DNA of 64,000 nt from CAYSEW01 sp964430245 (GTDB lineage: Bacteria; Bacteroidota; Bacteroidia; Flavobacteriales_D; Parvicellaceae): positions 62,001 to 126,000 of the forward strand of contig CAYSEW010000005.1 in assembly GCA_964430245.1 (NCBI GenBank), written 5' to 3'. The notes under the pieces were generated by a model that worked only from the letters and a program-made list of their open reading frames with translations, was not told the DNA's origin and searched no databases. Below, one piece after another: positions 9,611 through 18,490 of the stretch (position 1 is the first letter of the stretch; every line of letters begins with the position of its first letter). A program made the position numbers and the translations under genes.

Positions 9611-11716
9611 TTAATTAAATTGTTTCAATGCATCTATAACATTTGTTACAGGAAGTTTACAGCTTTTATTTTGGCATACATAGATAGTAGTTTGTCCTTT
9701 GATCAGCTTATTTTCAAGTAGCTCTAAAGTCCCTTCATTTTTACCACCTAAAAAGATAACATTGGGTAAATAATATTGATTAAATTCTTTTCTAATTTTT
9801 AAATAGTCTTCTCCAACTATGGCCACTTCAAATGGGTCTTTGATCATCCACATTAAAAGCAGGTCCCAGTTGGCATAATAAGGACCAGCAGCTCTTGCTT
9901 TATCTTTAATATTGTTTAGCATTTGAAGTGCGGTATTAGCATATTCATTGTTGTAAAAATACTTTTCAAGTATATAGAGATTTTTAGCCATTTCAGAACT
10001 TGATGCAGGAATTACATTATCGGAAACCTCCATTTTTCTGGCTATTAAAGCAGGGTCTAGATCGGAAGTATAAAAGAACATTTTGCTTTTTGAATCATAA
10101 AAGTGTTCCATTACATAGCTGGTAAGCTTATTGGCCTTTTTCAGCCATTTTTCATCAAAAGTACTTTGGTACAATTCTATAAAAGCACTAATGGTAAATG
10201 CATAATCGTCTAAAAAACCATTGATGGTAGATTTTCCATTTTTATAGTTCCTGTTCAATTTGCCATTTTCTTCCATACAATTATTAACTATAAAATCGGC
10301 ATTTTTAAGCGCTGCAGCTAAATATTTATCATCATCAATTACATTGTAAGCACTTACATATCCTTTTAGCATGAGTGCGTTCCATGAGGTCAAGATCTTA
10401 TCATCTAAAGCAGGTCGAATTCTGTTATTTCTAATTTTCAGTAGCTTCTTTTTAGCTTGTATAATCTTATCATGAAGTTTTTTAGCAGATAGATTGTGAT
10501 AAGATGCAAATTCAGCATCATTCATGGTAGTATATAGAATATTAGCACCTTCCCAATTTCCAGCTGATGTTACATTGTAATATTCCTGGATCAATGCTGC
10601 ATCTTTTTCAAGTAGCTGGTCTAGTTCTGTTTTGTCCCAAACATAGAATTTACCTTCAATCCCCTCACTATCTGCATCTAAAGAGGAGTAGAAGCCACCT
10701 TCATCGGAAGTCATTTCTCTTTCAATGAATTCAAGCGTCTCGGTAATAATGGTTTTATAATGCTCATTTTTAGTGAATTGATACGCATTAGCATACAAGC
10801 TAACAAGCTGTGCATTGTCATAAAGCATTTTCTCGAAATGAGGCACTTTCCATATGGCATCCGTACTATACCTTGCAAAACCACCACCAATGTGATCGTA
10901 GATTCCTCCACTAGCCATTTTATCTAGAGAAGTAGTGACAGCTTTAAGCGCTTCTTCATTATTAGATAAACAATGATAATCGAGTAAAAATTGAATACCT
11001 ACAGGTAAAGGAAATTTGGGGGCTCCTTTGTTTCCTCCATTTATGAAATCTATGTTCGGTTTCCAATGATTAAAAATATCCTCAAGATCGTTGAAGGAGT
11101 GTTGAGTCGGATTGTTATTGAGCTGTATATATTCGGTACTATTTATACCATTTGTTAGGGTATTCGCTTGTTCCTTGGCTTTTTCTGGCTCCTGATTGAT
11201 AAATACATCGAGCTGTTTTAATAAATGGAGCCATTGTTTTTTATTAAAATAGGTGCCTCCGTAAACAGGTCTTCCATCCGGTAAAGTAATACAATTTAAA
11301 GGCCATCCGCCTTGTCCTGTTATTAGCTGAACAGCATTCATATAAACCTGATCTATATCTGGTCTTTCTTCTCTGTCTACTTTAATGCAAATGAAGTTGT
11401 CATTCATATAGGTAGCTATTTCTTCATCTTCAAAACTTTCGTGCTCCATAACATGGCACCAGTGGCAAGCAGCATAGCCAATACTTACAATGATAGGTTT
11501 GTTTTCTGTGATTGCTTTTTCCAATGCTTTCTTTCCCCAAGGGTGCCAATTTACAGGGTTATGAGCGTGTTGTAACAGGTAGGGGCTACTTTCTTTGATA
11601 AGCTCATTGGTGTATTTAAAATCCTTACTAGTCATATTAAAGTCATTTTCAGCTATTTGTTCACATGAGCAAATCGTTAATAAACAAATATAGAGAAAGG
11701 TATTAATTGAATTCAT
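9611..11716 (-). CDS. Thioredoxin-domain (DUF255, YyaL/SSP411 family) lipoprotein
   Basis: The 701-residue protein matches the long DUF255 family. The N-terminal thioredoxin-like domain contains [19 protein letters not shown] and a redox motif CHWCH (Cys84, Cys87), followed by [12 protein letters not shown]. The rest is an (alpha/alpha)6 barrel-like region of the glycan-epimerase type ([33 protein letters not shown]). The N-terminus has a lipobox-like ICSC with Cys18, so it may be an exported lipoprotein, which is less usual than the cytoplasmic forms. Family function is not settled. It is the first gene of the probable operon with the SpoIIE sensor (30 bp gap). Confidence 0.9.
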   Translation of the reverse strand: MNSINTFLYICLLTICSCEQIAENDFNMTSKDFKYTNELIKESSPYLLQHAHNPVNWHPWGKKALEKAITENKPIIVSIGYAACHWCHVMEHESFEDEEIATYMNDNFICIKVDREERPDIDQVYMNAVQLITGQGGWPLNCITLPDGRPVYGGTYFNKKQWLHLLKQLDVFINQEPEKAKEQANTLTNGINSTEYIQLNNNPTQHSFNDLEDIFNHWKPNIDFINGGNKGAPKFPLPVGIQFLLDYHCLSNNEEALKAVTTSLDKMASGGIYDHIGGGFARYSTDAIWKVPHFEKMLYDNAQLVSLYANAYQFTKNEHYKTIITETLEFIEREMTSDEGGFYSSLDADSEGIEGKFYVWDKTELDQLLEKDAALIQEYYNVTSAGNWEGANILYTTMNDAEFASYHNLSAKKLHDKIIQAKKKLLKIRNNRIRPALDDKILTSWNALMLKGYVSAYNVIDDDKYLAAALKNADFIVNNCMEENGKLNRNYKNGKSTINGFLDDYAFTISAFIELYQSTFDEKWLKKANKLTSYVMEHFYDSKSKMFFYTSDLDPALIARKMEVSDNVIPASSSEMAKNLYILEKYFYNNEYANTALQMLNNIKDKARAAGPYYANWDLLLMWMIKDPFEVAIVGEDYLKIRKEFNQYYLPNVIFLGGKNEGTLELLENKLIKGQTTIYVCQNKSCKLPVTNVIDALKQFN

Positions 11717-11835
11717 CGATAATTAAGTAGAAATCTAACTTTCTTTTAATATTAATTAATTATTAAATACTCTTTTTGATAATTATTACATAAATTAGAC
11801 AAGTTACTATTTTTGAGAATTTTTGAAGTATAAGT

Positions 11836-13605
11836 ATGAAGCCTACTAATACGAAGAATCCTGAGTATTATCATAAGGTAGTTGATTGTCAGTATGCATG
11901 TCCTGCTCACACACCAGTACCTGAATACATACGCTTAATTGCTGCCGAAAGATATACTGATGCCTACATGGTTAATTGGGAATCTAATGTTTTTCCTGGA
12001 ATTTTAGGAAGAACATGTGATCGGCCTTGTGAACCCGCATGCAGAAGAGTTAGGGTAGAAGATGAACCTGTGGCTATTTGTCGATTGAAAAGGGTAGCTG
12101 CAGATAATAAAGGGGATGTTAAAAGGCATATGCCAGAAGGACCATTTAAACCCAATGGTAAAAAGATCGCTTTAATAGGTGGTGGGCCTGCTTCGTTAAC
12201 TGTAGCTAGAGATTTGGCTCCTTTAGGTTATGAGATTCATTTATTTGATGAGCAAATTAAGGGTGGTGGAATGATGCTGAGTCAGATTCCTGCTTTTAGA
12301 TTACCTATTGAAGTTTTGGACGAAGAAGTCAATTACATTCTTGATTTAGGTATACACACTCATTTTAAAACTTATGTATCTAGTTTAAAAGAAGTATTGT
12401 CCAAAGGATATGATGCTGTTTTTGTTGGCACAGGCGCTCCTAGAGGAAGAGACTTGGATATTCCTGGTAGAAAAGAAGCTGAAGCAAACATACATATTGG
12501 AATTGAATGGTTATCCAGTGTTGCGTTCGAACACACTAACTCTATTGGTAAGAATGTTATTATTTTAGGTGGTGGAAACACAGCTATGGATTGCTGTAGA
12601 ACATCAAGAAGATTAGGTGGAGAGAATGTTAAGGTAACAGTGCGAAGTCCATTTAAAGACATGAAAGCTTCTCCTTGGGAAAAAGAAGATGCCATGCATG
12701 AAGATATTCCAATACTTGATAATCATCGACCTAAAGAATTTGTACATAAAAATGGAAAATTGGTGGGCATGTATTTTGAAAAGATGGAAGCTCATTACGA
12801 TGAAAATGGTAAAAGATCCCTTACTCCAACTGGTGAACCAGATGCTTATATAGAGGCAGATGATGTTTTAATCGCCATAGGTCAGCTCAATACATTCCCA
12901 TGGATCGAAAGAGACATAGGTATGGAATTCAATGATTGGAATATGCCAATAGTAGATGAAACCACTTTTCAGTCCACAATAAAAAATGTATTTTTTGGTG
13001 GAGATGCTGCTTTTGGCCCTGAAAATATTATAACTGCAGTTGCCCACGGTCATCAAGCAGCTGTTTCAATTGATCTATTTTGTAATGCTAAAAATGTAAA
13101 TGATCGATTAGCACCTTTCACAAATTTGATCACTCAGAAAATGGGTATTCACGAATGGGCATATGATAGTTATGTTCCTAGTGATCAGCGATATAAAGTA
13201 CCACATGCAGATAAAAGTAAAACACTTAGTAACATTAAAATGGAGGTTGAACTTGGTTTTGATGTAAAGACTGCATTTTCTGAAGCACAACGATGTTTTA
13301 ATTGTGATGTTCAAACTGTTTTCACTGAAGATATTTGTATAGAATGTGACGCTTGTATGGATGTTTGCCCTACATCGTGCATTACATTTACAGATAATGG
13401 AGAAGAAGAGGATTTACGTAAGAGATTATCGGCTCCATCCTTAAATACTGATCAAGACTTATTGGTTTCAGATAAATTAAAGACCGGTAGAGTAATGATA
13501 AAGGATGAAGATGTTTGCCTTCATTGTGGCTTATGTGCAGAAAGATGTCCCACTAGTGCATGGGATATGAAAAAATATCTATATAAAGTAACCAAAGCGG
13601 GGTAG
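11836..13605 (+). CDS. FAD-dependent GltD-like oxidoreductase with two C-terminal [4Fe-4S] clusters
   Basis: The 589-residue protein has a GltD/DPYD-like N-terminal Fe-S region (CQYACPAHTPVPEY, GRTCDRPCEPACRR), then an FAD Rossmann motif (IALIGGGPAS, near residue 112) and a second NAD(P)-binding motif (VIILGGGNTAMDCCR, near 236). The C-terminus is a ferredoxin domain with two four-Cys sets (CIECDACMDVCP and CLHCGLCAERCP). It is expected to pass electrons between NAD(P)H and Fe-S carriers. It starts the operon with the 2-oxoacid oxidoreductase alpha and beta genes (8 bp, then 1 bp gaps). I infer that it serves as the electron bridge for that enzyme. TATTTTTG at 11808-11815 is a possible -7 element; no matching -33 is seen. 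Confidence 0.9.
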   Translation: MKPTNTKNPEYYHKVVDCQYACPAHTPVPEYIRLIAAERYTDAYMVNWESNVFPGILGRTCDRPCEPACRRVRVEDEPVAICRLKRVAADNKGDVKRHMPEGPFKPNGKKIALIGGGPASLTVARDLAPLGYEIHLFDEQIKGGGMMLSQIPAFRLPIEVLDEEVNYILDLGIHTHFKTYVSSLKEVLSKGYDAVFVGTGAPRGRDLDIPGRKEAEANIHIGIEWLSSVAFEHTNSIGKNVIILGGGNTAMDCCRTSRRLGGENVKVTVRSPFKDMKASPWEKEDAMHEDIPILDNHRPKEFVHKNGKLVGMYFEKMEAHYDENGKRSLTPTGEPDAYIEADDVLIAIGQLNTFPWIERDIGMEFNDWNMPIVDETTFQSTIKNVFFGGDAAFGPENIITAVAHGHQAAVSIDLFCNAKNVNDRLAPFTNLITQKMGIHEWAYDSYVPSDQRYKVPHADKSKTLSNIKMEVELGFDVKTAFSEAQRCFNCDVQTVFTEDICIECDACMDVCPTSCITFTDNGEEEDLRKRLSAPSLNTDQDLLVSDKLKTGRVMIKDEDVCLHCGLCAERCPTSAWDMKKYLYKVTKAG

Positions 13606-13613
13606 TAGTTATT

Positions 13614-15419
13614 ATGAGTAAGGTAAATGATTTTGTAGTAAGATTTTCAAATGTAAACGGAACAGGTTCTGCTAGTGCTAATTTACTGTTTGCTAGATCT
13701 ATTTTTAGAATGGGGGTTCCGGTATCACCAAAAAATATATTTCCCTCTAACATTCAAGGACTTCCAACTTGGTATGAAGTGAGGATTAATGAGAATGGTT
13801 ATTTAGGTAGAAGAGAAGGAGTTGACTTAACAGTTTGTGTAAATCCTGAAAGTATGGCACAGGATGTAAAAGAAGTTCAATCAGGCGGTTATCTTTTATA
13901 TGATAGTACTAAACCTTTACATGAAGAATTCATAAGGGATGACATTAATTATATAGCCATCCCATTAATGCAATTATCCGCTGCTGCTTTTACTGATCCT
14001 AGACAAAGACAGCTATTCAAAAATATTATTTATGTAGGTGCATTAGTTGCTTTATTGGACATTGAATTTGATGTTGTTGTTACTCTTTTAAATGAACAAT
14101 TTTCAGGTAAACAAAAACTAATTGATGCTAATATTCAAGCATTGAATATAGGGATTGACTATGTAAAGCAAAATTTAAATCATCCCCTTGACATTAGGTT
14201 GGAAAGACGAGACAATGTGGGCGACATGATTTTTATCGATGGCAATAAGGCATGTGGGTTAGGTGCTATATATGCTGGAGCTACTGTATTAGCATGGTAC
14301 CCAATAACACCATCAACATCTGTTGCTGAAGCTTTTGAAAATTATGCTAAGAAATTAAGAATAGATCCTGAGACAGGGACATCTAAATACGCTATAATAC
14401 AGGCGGAAGATGAGCTGGCTGCTATCGGAATGGTTATCGGTGCTAACTGGAATGGTTCAAGATCTTTTACTTCTACAAGTGGACCAGGCCTTTCTTTAAT
14501 GAATGAATTTTTAGGATTGGCCTATTTTGCTGAAATTCCTGCTGTTTTGATTGATGTTCAAAGAAGTGGACCTAGTACTGGAATGCCTACACGAACTCAA
14601 CAATCTGATGTTTTGGCAGCTGCCTATGCATCTCATGGTGATACTAAACAGGTATTATTATTCCCTGCAACACCAACAGAATGTTTTGATTTGACTGCAA
14701 TAAGTTTTGATCTAGCTGACCGATTACAAACACCTGTTATTATTCTAAGTGACCTAGACTTGGGAATGAATGATCATTTAACAGCACCCTTAAAGTGGGA
14801 TGACAATAGAAAATTTGATAAAGGAAAAGTTTATTCTTTTCAGGATCTTGAAGAGATAAAATCATTTGGTCGTTATAGAGATGTGGATGACGATGGTATC
14901 CCATATAGAACCTACCCTGGTACTCATCCAACAAAAGGATCCTATTTTACTAGAGGTTCATCGAAAAATGAAGAAGCTGCTTATACAGAAAATGAAGCGG
15001 AATATAAAAAGAACATGGATCGTTTGTTGAAGAAATGGGAGACAGCTAGAGATCTAGTTCCAGGTCCAGTTTTTTCTCAAAAAGAAAATAACTCATCAGA
15101 TGCTCTTCTTTTTTATGGCACCACTAATTATTCTGCAATAGAAGCTTTGGACCTTATGACTAAGGATGGAATGCAAATGGACGCCATAAGAATATTATCA
15201 TTTCCATTCAATAAAGAAGTAGAGAAGTTTATTGATGATCATGAAAGAATCTTTGTAATTGAACAGAATAGAGATGCACAAATGAAAACATTATTGGTTA
15301 AGGAGCTTTGTGTTCCTCAGACTAAACTGATTTCTATATTGAATTATGATGGTATACCCATTACTGCAGACTTGATCATTAAAGGAATTTCATCTCATTT
15401 AGTATTAAATAATAGTTAA
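13614..15419 (+). CDS. korA: 2-oxoacid:acceptor oxidoreductase, fused gamma-alpha subunit
   Basis: The 601-residue protein has an N-terminal gamma-type domain (VRFSNVNGTGSASANLLFA) fused to the pyrimidine-binding alpha domain, which begins near residue 205 and contains ACGLGAIYAGATVLAWYPITPSTSVAE and RSGPSTGMPTRTQQSD. Together with the beta subunit it decarboxylates a 2-oxoacid (most often 2-oxoglutarate in this branch) to the acyl-CoA and reduces a ferredoxin-type acceptor. The gene is 8 bp after the FAD/Fe-S gene and 1 bp before korB. Its length and layout match the aerobic KorA type. Substrate specificity is inferred from the family only. Confidence 0.9.
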   Translation: MSKVNDFVVRFSNVNGTGSASANLLFARSIFRMGVPVSPKNIFPSNIQGLPTWYEVRINENGYLGRREGVDLTVCVNPESMAQDVKEVQSGGYLLYDSTKPLHEEFIRDDINYIAIPLMQLSAAAFTDPRQRQLFKNIIYVGALVALLDIEFDVVVTLLNEQFSGKQKLIDANIQALNIGIDYVKQNLNHPLDIRLERRDNVGDMIFIDGNKACGLGAIYAGATVLAWYPITPSTSVAEAFENYAKKLRIDPETGTSKYAIIQAEDELAAIGMVIGANWNGSRSFTSTSGPGLSLMNEFLGLAYFAEIPAVLIDVQRSGPSTGMPTRTQQSDVLAAAYASHGDTKQVLLFPATPTECFDLTAISFDLADRLQTPVIILSDLDLGMNDHLTAPLKWDDNRKFDKGKVYSFQDLEEIKSFGRYRDVDDDGIPYRTYPGTHPTKGSYFTRGSSKNEEAAYTENEAEYKKNMDRLLKKWETARDLVPGPVFSQKENNSSDALLFYGTTNYSAIEALDLMTKDGMQMDAIRILSFPFNKEVEKFIDDHERIFVIEQNRDAQMKTLLVKELCVPQTKLISILNYDGIPITADLIIKGISSHLVLNNS

Positions 15420-15420
15420 A

Positions 15421-16473
15421 ATGTCATATAAATCACCAGCATTCGTACACCCTGAATTACCTGTAAATAATATAGGTTATACTAAAAAAGATTATGAAGG
15501 TGTTTTGTCTACATTATGTGCTGGATGTGGTCATGATAGTATTAGTGCTTCTGTAGCCTCTGCTTGTTATGAAATGAATATTGAGCCACATAAAGTGGCT
15601 AAAATGTCTGGTATAGGATGCTCATCAAAAACACCTGCTTATTTTCTGGATAATAGCCATGGATTTAATTCTGTTCATGGAAGGATGCCTTCAGTTACAA
15701 CAGGTGCTAATATGGCCAATAGAGATTTAGCTTACATAGGGGTTTCAGGAGATGGGGATAGCGCTTCTATAGGTATGGGGCAATTTGTTCATGTGATTAG
15801 AAGAAACCTTAATATGGTTTATATTCTAATGAATAATGGATGCTATGGATTAACAAAAGGTCAAGACTCAGCAACAGCTGATAAGGGATCTAGAAGTAAA
15901 AAAGGAGCTCCTAGCCCTTTTTCATCTATAGACATGGCGAGTTTAGCATTAGAACTGGGTGCTACTTTTGTTGGACAAAGTTTTAGTGGGGATAAAACTC
16001 AATTAATTCCTTTAATAAAGGCAGCCATTAATCATAAAGGTTTTGCTTTTTTAAATGTAGTGTCCCCATGTGTGACTTTTAATAACAATATAGGTTCCAC
16101 TAAATCTTATGATTATTTCAGAGATCATGCTCAGGCAACGTCAGCATTGGATTTTGTCCCTGAAAAACAGCAAATTGAAGCTGATTATAAAAAAGGACAA
16201 AAGGCAACAATTACACTTCATGATGGTTCGCTAATACACTTAGATAAATTAGCAAAGGATTGGGATCCTACAGATAGAGACTCTGCTAGGGCTGCAATGA
16301 CAAAAGCACAAAATAATGGTAATATAACTACTGGTTTAATTTACCTAGATCCTGAAAGTGAGGATCTGCACGAAATTTTAAATACTTCTAGTACTGGTTT
16401 AAATAAATTAACTGAGAAAGAATTATGTCCTGGCTCCGATGTGCTAGATAAGATCAATGCTAGCTTAAGATAA
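15421..16473 (+). CDS. korB: 2-oxoacid:ferredoxin oxidoreductase, beta (thiamine diphosphate) subunit
   Basis: The 350-residue protein carries the TPP-binding pattern GVSGDGDSASIGMGQF followed by ILMNNGCYGLTKGQ, and the cluster-ligand region LCAGCGHDSIS near residue 37 plus GIGCSS. It pairs with the alpha subunit directly upstream (1 bp between stop and start). Its stop is 2 bp from the convergent ACT-protein stop, so little room exists for a terminator. The length fits KorB enzymes with a C-terminal extension. The acceptor is probably a low-potential Fe-S protein or the FAD/Fe-S subunit of the same operon. Confidence 0.92.
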   Translation: MSYKSPAFVHPELPVNNIGYTKKDYEGVLSTLCAGCGHDSISASVASACYEMNIEPHKVAKMSGIGCSSKTPAYFLDNSHGFNSVHGRMPSVTTGANMANRDLAYIGVSGDGDSASIGMGQFVHVIRRNLNMVYILMNNGCYGLTKGQDSATADKGSRSKKGAPSPFSSIDMASLALELGATFVGQSFSGDKTQLIPLIKAAINHKGFAFLNVVSPCVTFNNNIGSTKSYDYFRDHAQATSALDFVPEKQQIEADYKKGQKATITLHDGSLIHLDKLAKDWDPTDRDSARAAMTKAQNNGNITTGLIYLDPESEDLHEILNTSSTGLNKLTEKELCPGSDVLDKINASLR

Positions 16474-16475
16474 CA

Positions 16476-17132
16476 TCAATTCTTTAGTTTCATTAGGGTT
16501 TCAAAAGCCAACCCTACATTTTTATTTTTTAAAATAATAGTGAATTCGTTAGTGGTAGATATTACTTCTGTTATACTAATGCCTTTCCATGCTATCTGAC
16601 TTAATAAAAAATAATAGAGCCCAGGAACATTGCTGCTTTCTTTTGGTAATTGAACTGAAATACTAGAAAGATCATCAATAAAGGATAAAGTTTCTTCATT
16701 TGCCATGATCTTTTTTAACCTACTATTCATGTCATTACTTATAATGATTGTGGTTTCATGTATACCTTTAGATATTGTATGAAATCCAAATTCATTTTCT
16801 AAAATCTCTTTAGAGATCTTAGAAATATTATGTTCTAATGATTTCGAATTTTTAAACGTATAATCAGATAACCCAGACCTAACTGTTATATCTCCCAATT
16901 TTTTTATAGACCTTTGAAGCGTTCTTTTATGGTCTTTAACTTCTTCTAGCTCAAGTCTTTTAATCGCCATAATAATGGCATTTTTATTATTTTTTTTACC
17001 TGTTAGTTTATTAATTTCAGGCATAATTTTTCTTGACAATGCTGATATATTTATAATACCATCATTAATTCCTTCTAATAGAAATGGCTCTTCTTTTAAT
17101 AATTCTGTTAGGTGATCTTTTATTGTTTTCAT
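16476..17132 (-). CDS. ACT-domain protein with HTH-like N-terminus, divergent from lysA
   Basis: This 218-residue cytoplasmic protein has a helical N-terminus (residues 1-60, including INISALSRKIMPEI and AIIMAIKRL) that could form a winged helix. The C-terminal region (about 125-218) reads like an ACT domain of the aspartate-kinase type (ISVQLPKESSNVPGLYYFLLSQIAWKG is the core, with a following strand EFTIILKNKNV). ACT domains bind amino acids. The gene is divergent from lysA with a 99-bp gap full of palindromes (17133-17175). I infer a lysine- or aspartate-family-responsive regulator, but no DNA binding is shown by sequence alone. No kinase domain is present. Confidence 0.6.
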   Translation of the reverse strand: MKTIKDHLTELLKEEPFLLEGINDGIINISALSRKIMPEINKLTGKKNNKNAIIMAIKRLELEEVKDHKRTLQRSIKKLGDITVRSGLSDYTFKNSKSLEHNISKISKEILENEFGFHTISKGIHETTIIISNDMNSRLKKIMANEETLSFIDDLSSISVQLPKESSNVPGLYYFLLSQIAWKGISITEVISTTNEFTIILKNKNVGLAFETLMKLKN

Positions 17133-17175
17133 GTTAAAAATTTAACATTTTGTTAAATATATGATAAATATATCA
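17133..17175. promoter_or_regulatory. Palindrome cluster in the ACT-protein/lysA intergenic region
   Basis: Three perfect inverted repeats are packed here: GTTAAA-AA-TTTAAC (17133-17146), TTTAAC-N5-GTTAAA (17141-17157, sharing one arm) and TGATA-N4-TATCA (17162-17175). They sit directly against the start codon of the ACT protein (17132) and about 60 bp before lysA. This is the position of an autoregulatory operator. AT-rich DNA produces such repeats by chance, so the case rests on density and position. Confidence 0.4.
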
Positions 17176-17204
17176 ATTTATTTACATTACAACTAATTAC
17201 TTAA

Positions 17205-17212
17205 TAGGTTTG
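17205..17212 (+). promoter_or_regulatory. Candidate -7 promoter element for lysA
   Basis: TAGGTTTG matches the Bacteroidota -7 consensus TAnnTTTG and ends 19 bp before the lysA ATG. No TTG is present at the expected -33 distance, so the site is tentative. If used, the leader would be very short. Confidence 0.35.
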
Positions 17213-17231
17213 GATCAAATTAAAAATAGAT

Positions 17232-18446
17232 ATGGAAACACCTTGCTATGTATATGATCTAAACTTGTTGGAGAACACTTTGGCTCACCTGAATAATTAT
17301 GTAGATAAATACAATTATCATGTTCATTATGCTATAAAAGCAAATACAGATCAAAAGATCAATAAAATGATTGCCAATAAAGGACTTGGAGCAGATTGTG
17401 TAAGTGGTAATGAGATTTTACATGCTCTTAAGTGTGGTTTTAGACCAGAAAAAATTGTTTTTGCAGGTGTTGGTAAAACAGATCAAGATATAATAACTGG
17501 CCTTAAAAGTGATATAGGCTGTTTTAATGTTGAATCATCTCAAGAGATTGAAGTGATCAATTCTTTGGCAACTAAATTAGGTAAGAAAGCAAGAGTTGCA
17601 ATAAGAGTTAATCCTGATGTAAATGCTGAAACACATGAGTACATTACTACAGGGTTAAATGAAAATAAATTTGGAATTTCCTCTATGCATTTAATGGATG
17701 TTGTTGAACAGATAGAAGAGTTAGCTAATATAGAGCTTACAGGATTACATTTTCATATAGGTAGCCAGATCACTAATATGGATAATTTTATTGAGTTAAG
17801 TAAAAAGGTGAATATTATTTTAGATGAATTAAGAGATGAAGGTGTTTTCATTAAGCATCTAAATATGGGTGGGGGATTAGGAATTGATTATAATAACCCT
17901 GACAAAAATTTAATTCCAGATTTTGAACAATATTTCAGTGTTTTCAATAATCATTTAAACTTAGAAGATTTTCAAGAGCTTCATTTTGAATTAGGGCGTT
18001 CAATAGTTGGACAATGTGGAAGCTTATATACTCAAGTGTTATATGTTAAAGAGGGTATTGAGAAAAAATTTGCTATAGTTGATGCTGGTATGACAGATTT
18101 AATTAGACCCGCACTTTATAAAGCGCAGCATTTAATACAGAAATACCAAACTAAAAAGATTGAGTCACATGGTTTATATGATATAGTTGGCCCTATTTGT
18201 GAATCAAGTGATGTATTTGGGAAAAACATTGAGCTTCCCATTTTAAAAAGAGGTGATCGTTTAGTGATCAGGTCTGTAGGTGCGTATGGTGAAGTAATGT
18301 GTAGTAATTACAACTTAAGAGATCAGCCTAAAAGGTATTATATAGAACCTGGAGTTAAGACTACTGTAAATGAAAAAGTTAAATTAGCATTTCCAACTTA
18401 TCTTTCATTAAAGAAAACATTACAAGAAGATGTAATTCTACAATAA
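17232..18446 (+). CDS. lysA: Diaminopimelate decarboxylase
   Basis: The 404-residue protein is a fold type III PLP enzyme. Motifs include HYAIKAN with the PLP lysine at residue 36, HFHIGSQI near 178, a Gly-rich phosphate loop NMGGGLGIDY near 215, and the substrate-site CESSDVFG near 335. It converts meso-diaminopimelate to lysine, the last step of lysine synthesis. Arginine or ornithine decarboxylase paralogues are possible in principle, but the CESSD motif and length support LysA. It is divergent from the ACT-domain protein and ends at a strong terminator hairpin. The upstream palindrome cluster suggests local regulation. Confidence 0.93.
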   Translation: METPCYVYDLNLLENTLAHLNNYVDKYNYHVHYAIKANTDQKINKMIANKGLGADCVSGNEILHALKCGFRPEKIVFAGVGKTDQDIITGLKSDIGCFNVESSQEIEVINSLATKLGKKARVAIRVNPDVNAETHEYITTGLNENKFGISSMHLMDVVEQIEELANIELTGLHFHIGSQITNMDNFIELSKKVNIILDELRDEGVFIKHLNMGGGLGIDYNNPDKNLIPDFEQYFSVFNNHLNLEDFQELHFELGRSIVGQCGSLYTQVLYVKEGIEKKFAIVDAGMTDLIRPALYKAQHLIQKYQTKKIESHGLYDIVGPICESSDVFGKNIELPILKRGDRLVIRSVGAYGEVMCSNYNLRDQPKRYYIEPGVKTTVNEKVKLAFPTYLSLKKTLQEDVILQ

Positions 18447-18475
18447 AAAAAAGCTCCTATTAAGGAGCTTTTTTT
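18445..18475. terminator. Bidirectional intrinsic terminator
   Basis: AAGCTCCT (18451-18458), loop ATTA, AGGAGCTT (18463-18470) form a perfect 8-bp stem. It is flanked by an A tract on the left and a T tract on the right, so it can end transcription of lysA on the plus strand and the convergent T9SS gene on the minus strand. Confidence 0.9.
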
Positions 18476-18490
18476 ATAATTAGGCTATTA

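Noticed and set aside
12372..13314. Several minus-strand ORFs of 60-107 codons inside the FAD/Fe-S gene
   Set aside because: They are antisense shadows of a gene with clear cofactor motifs.
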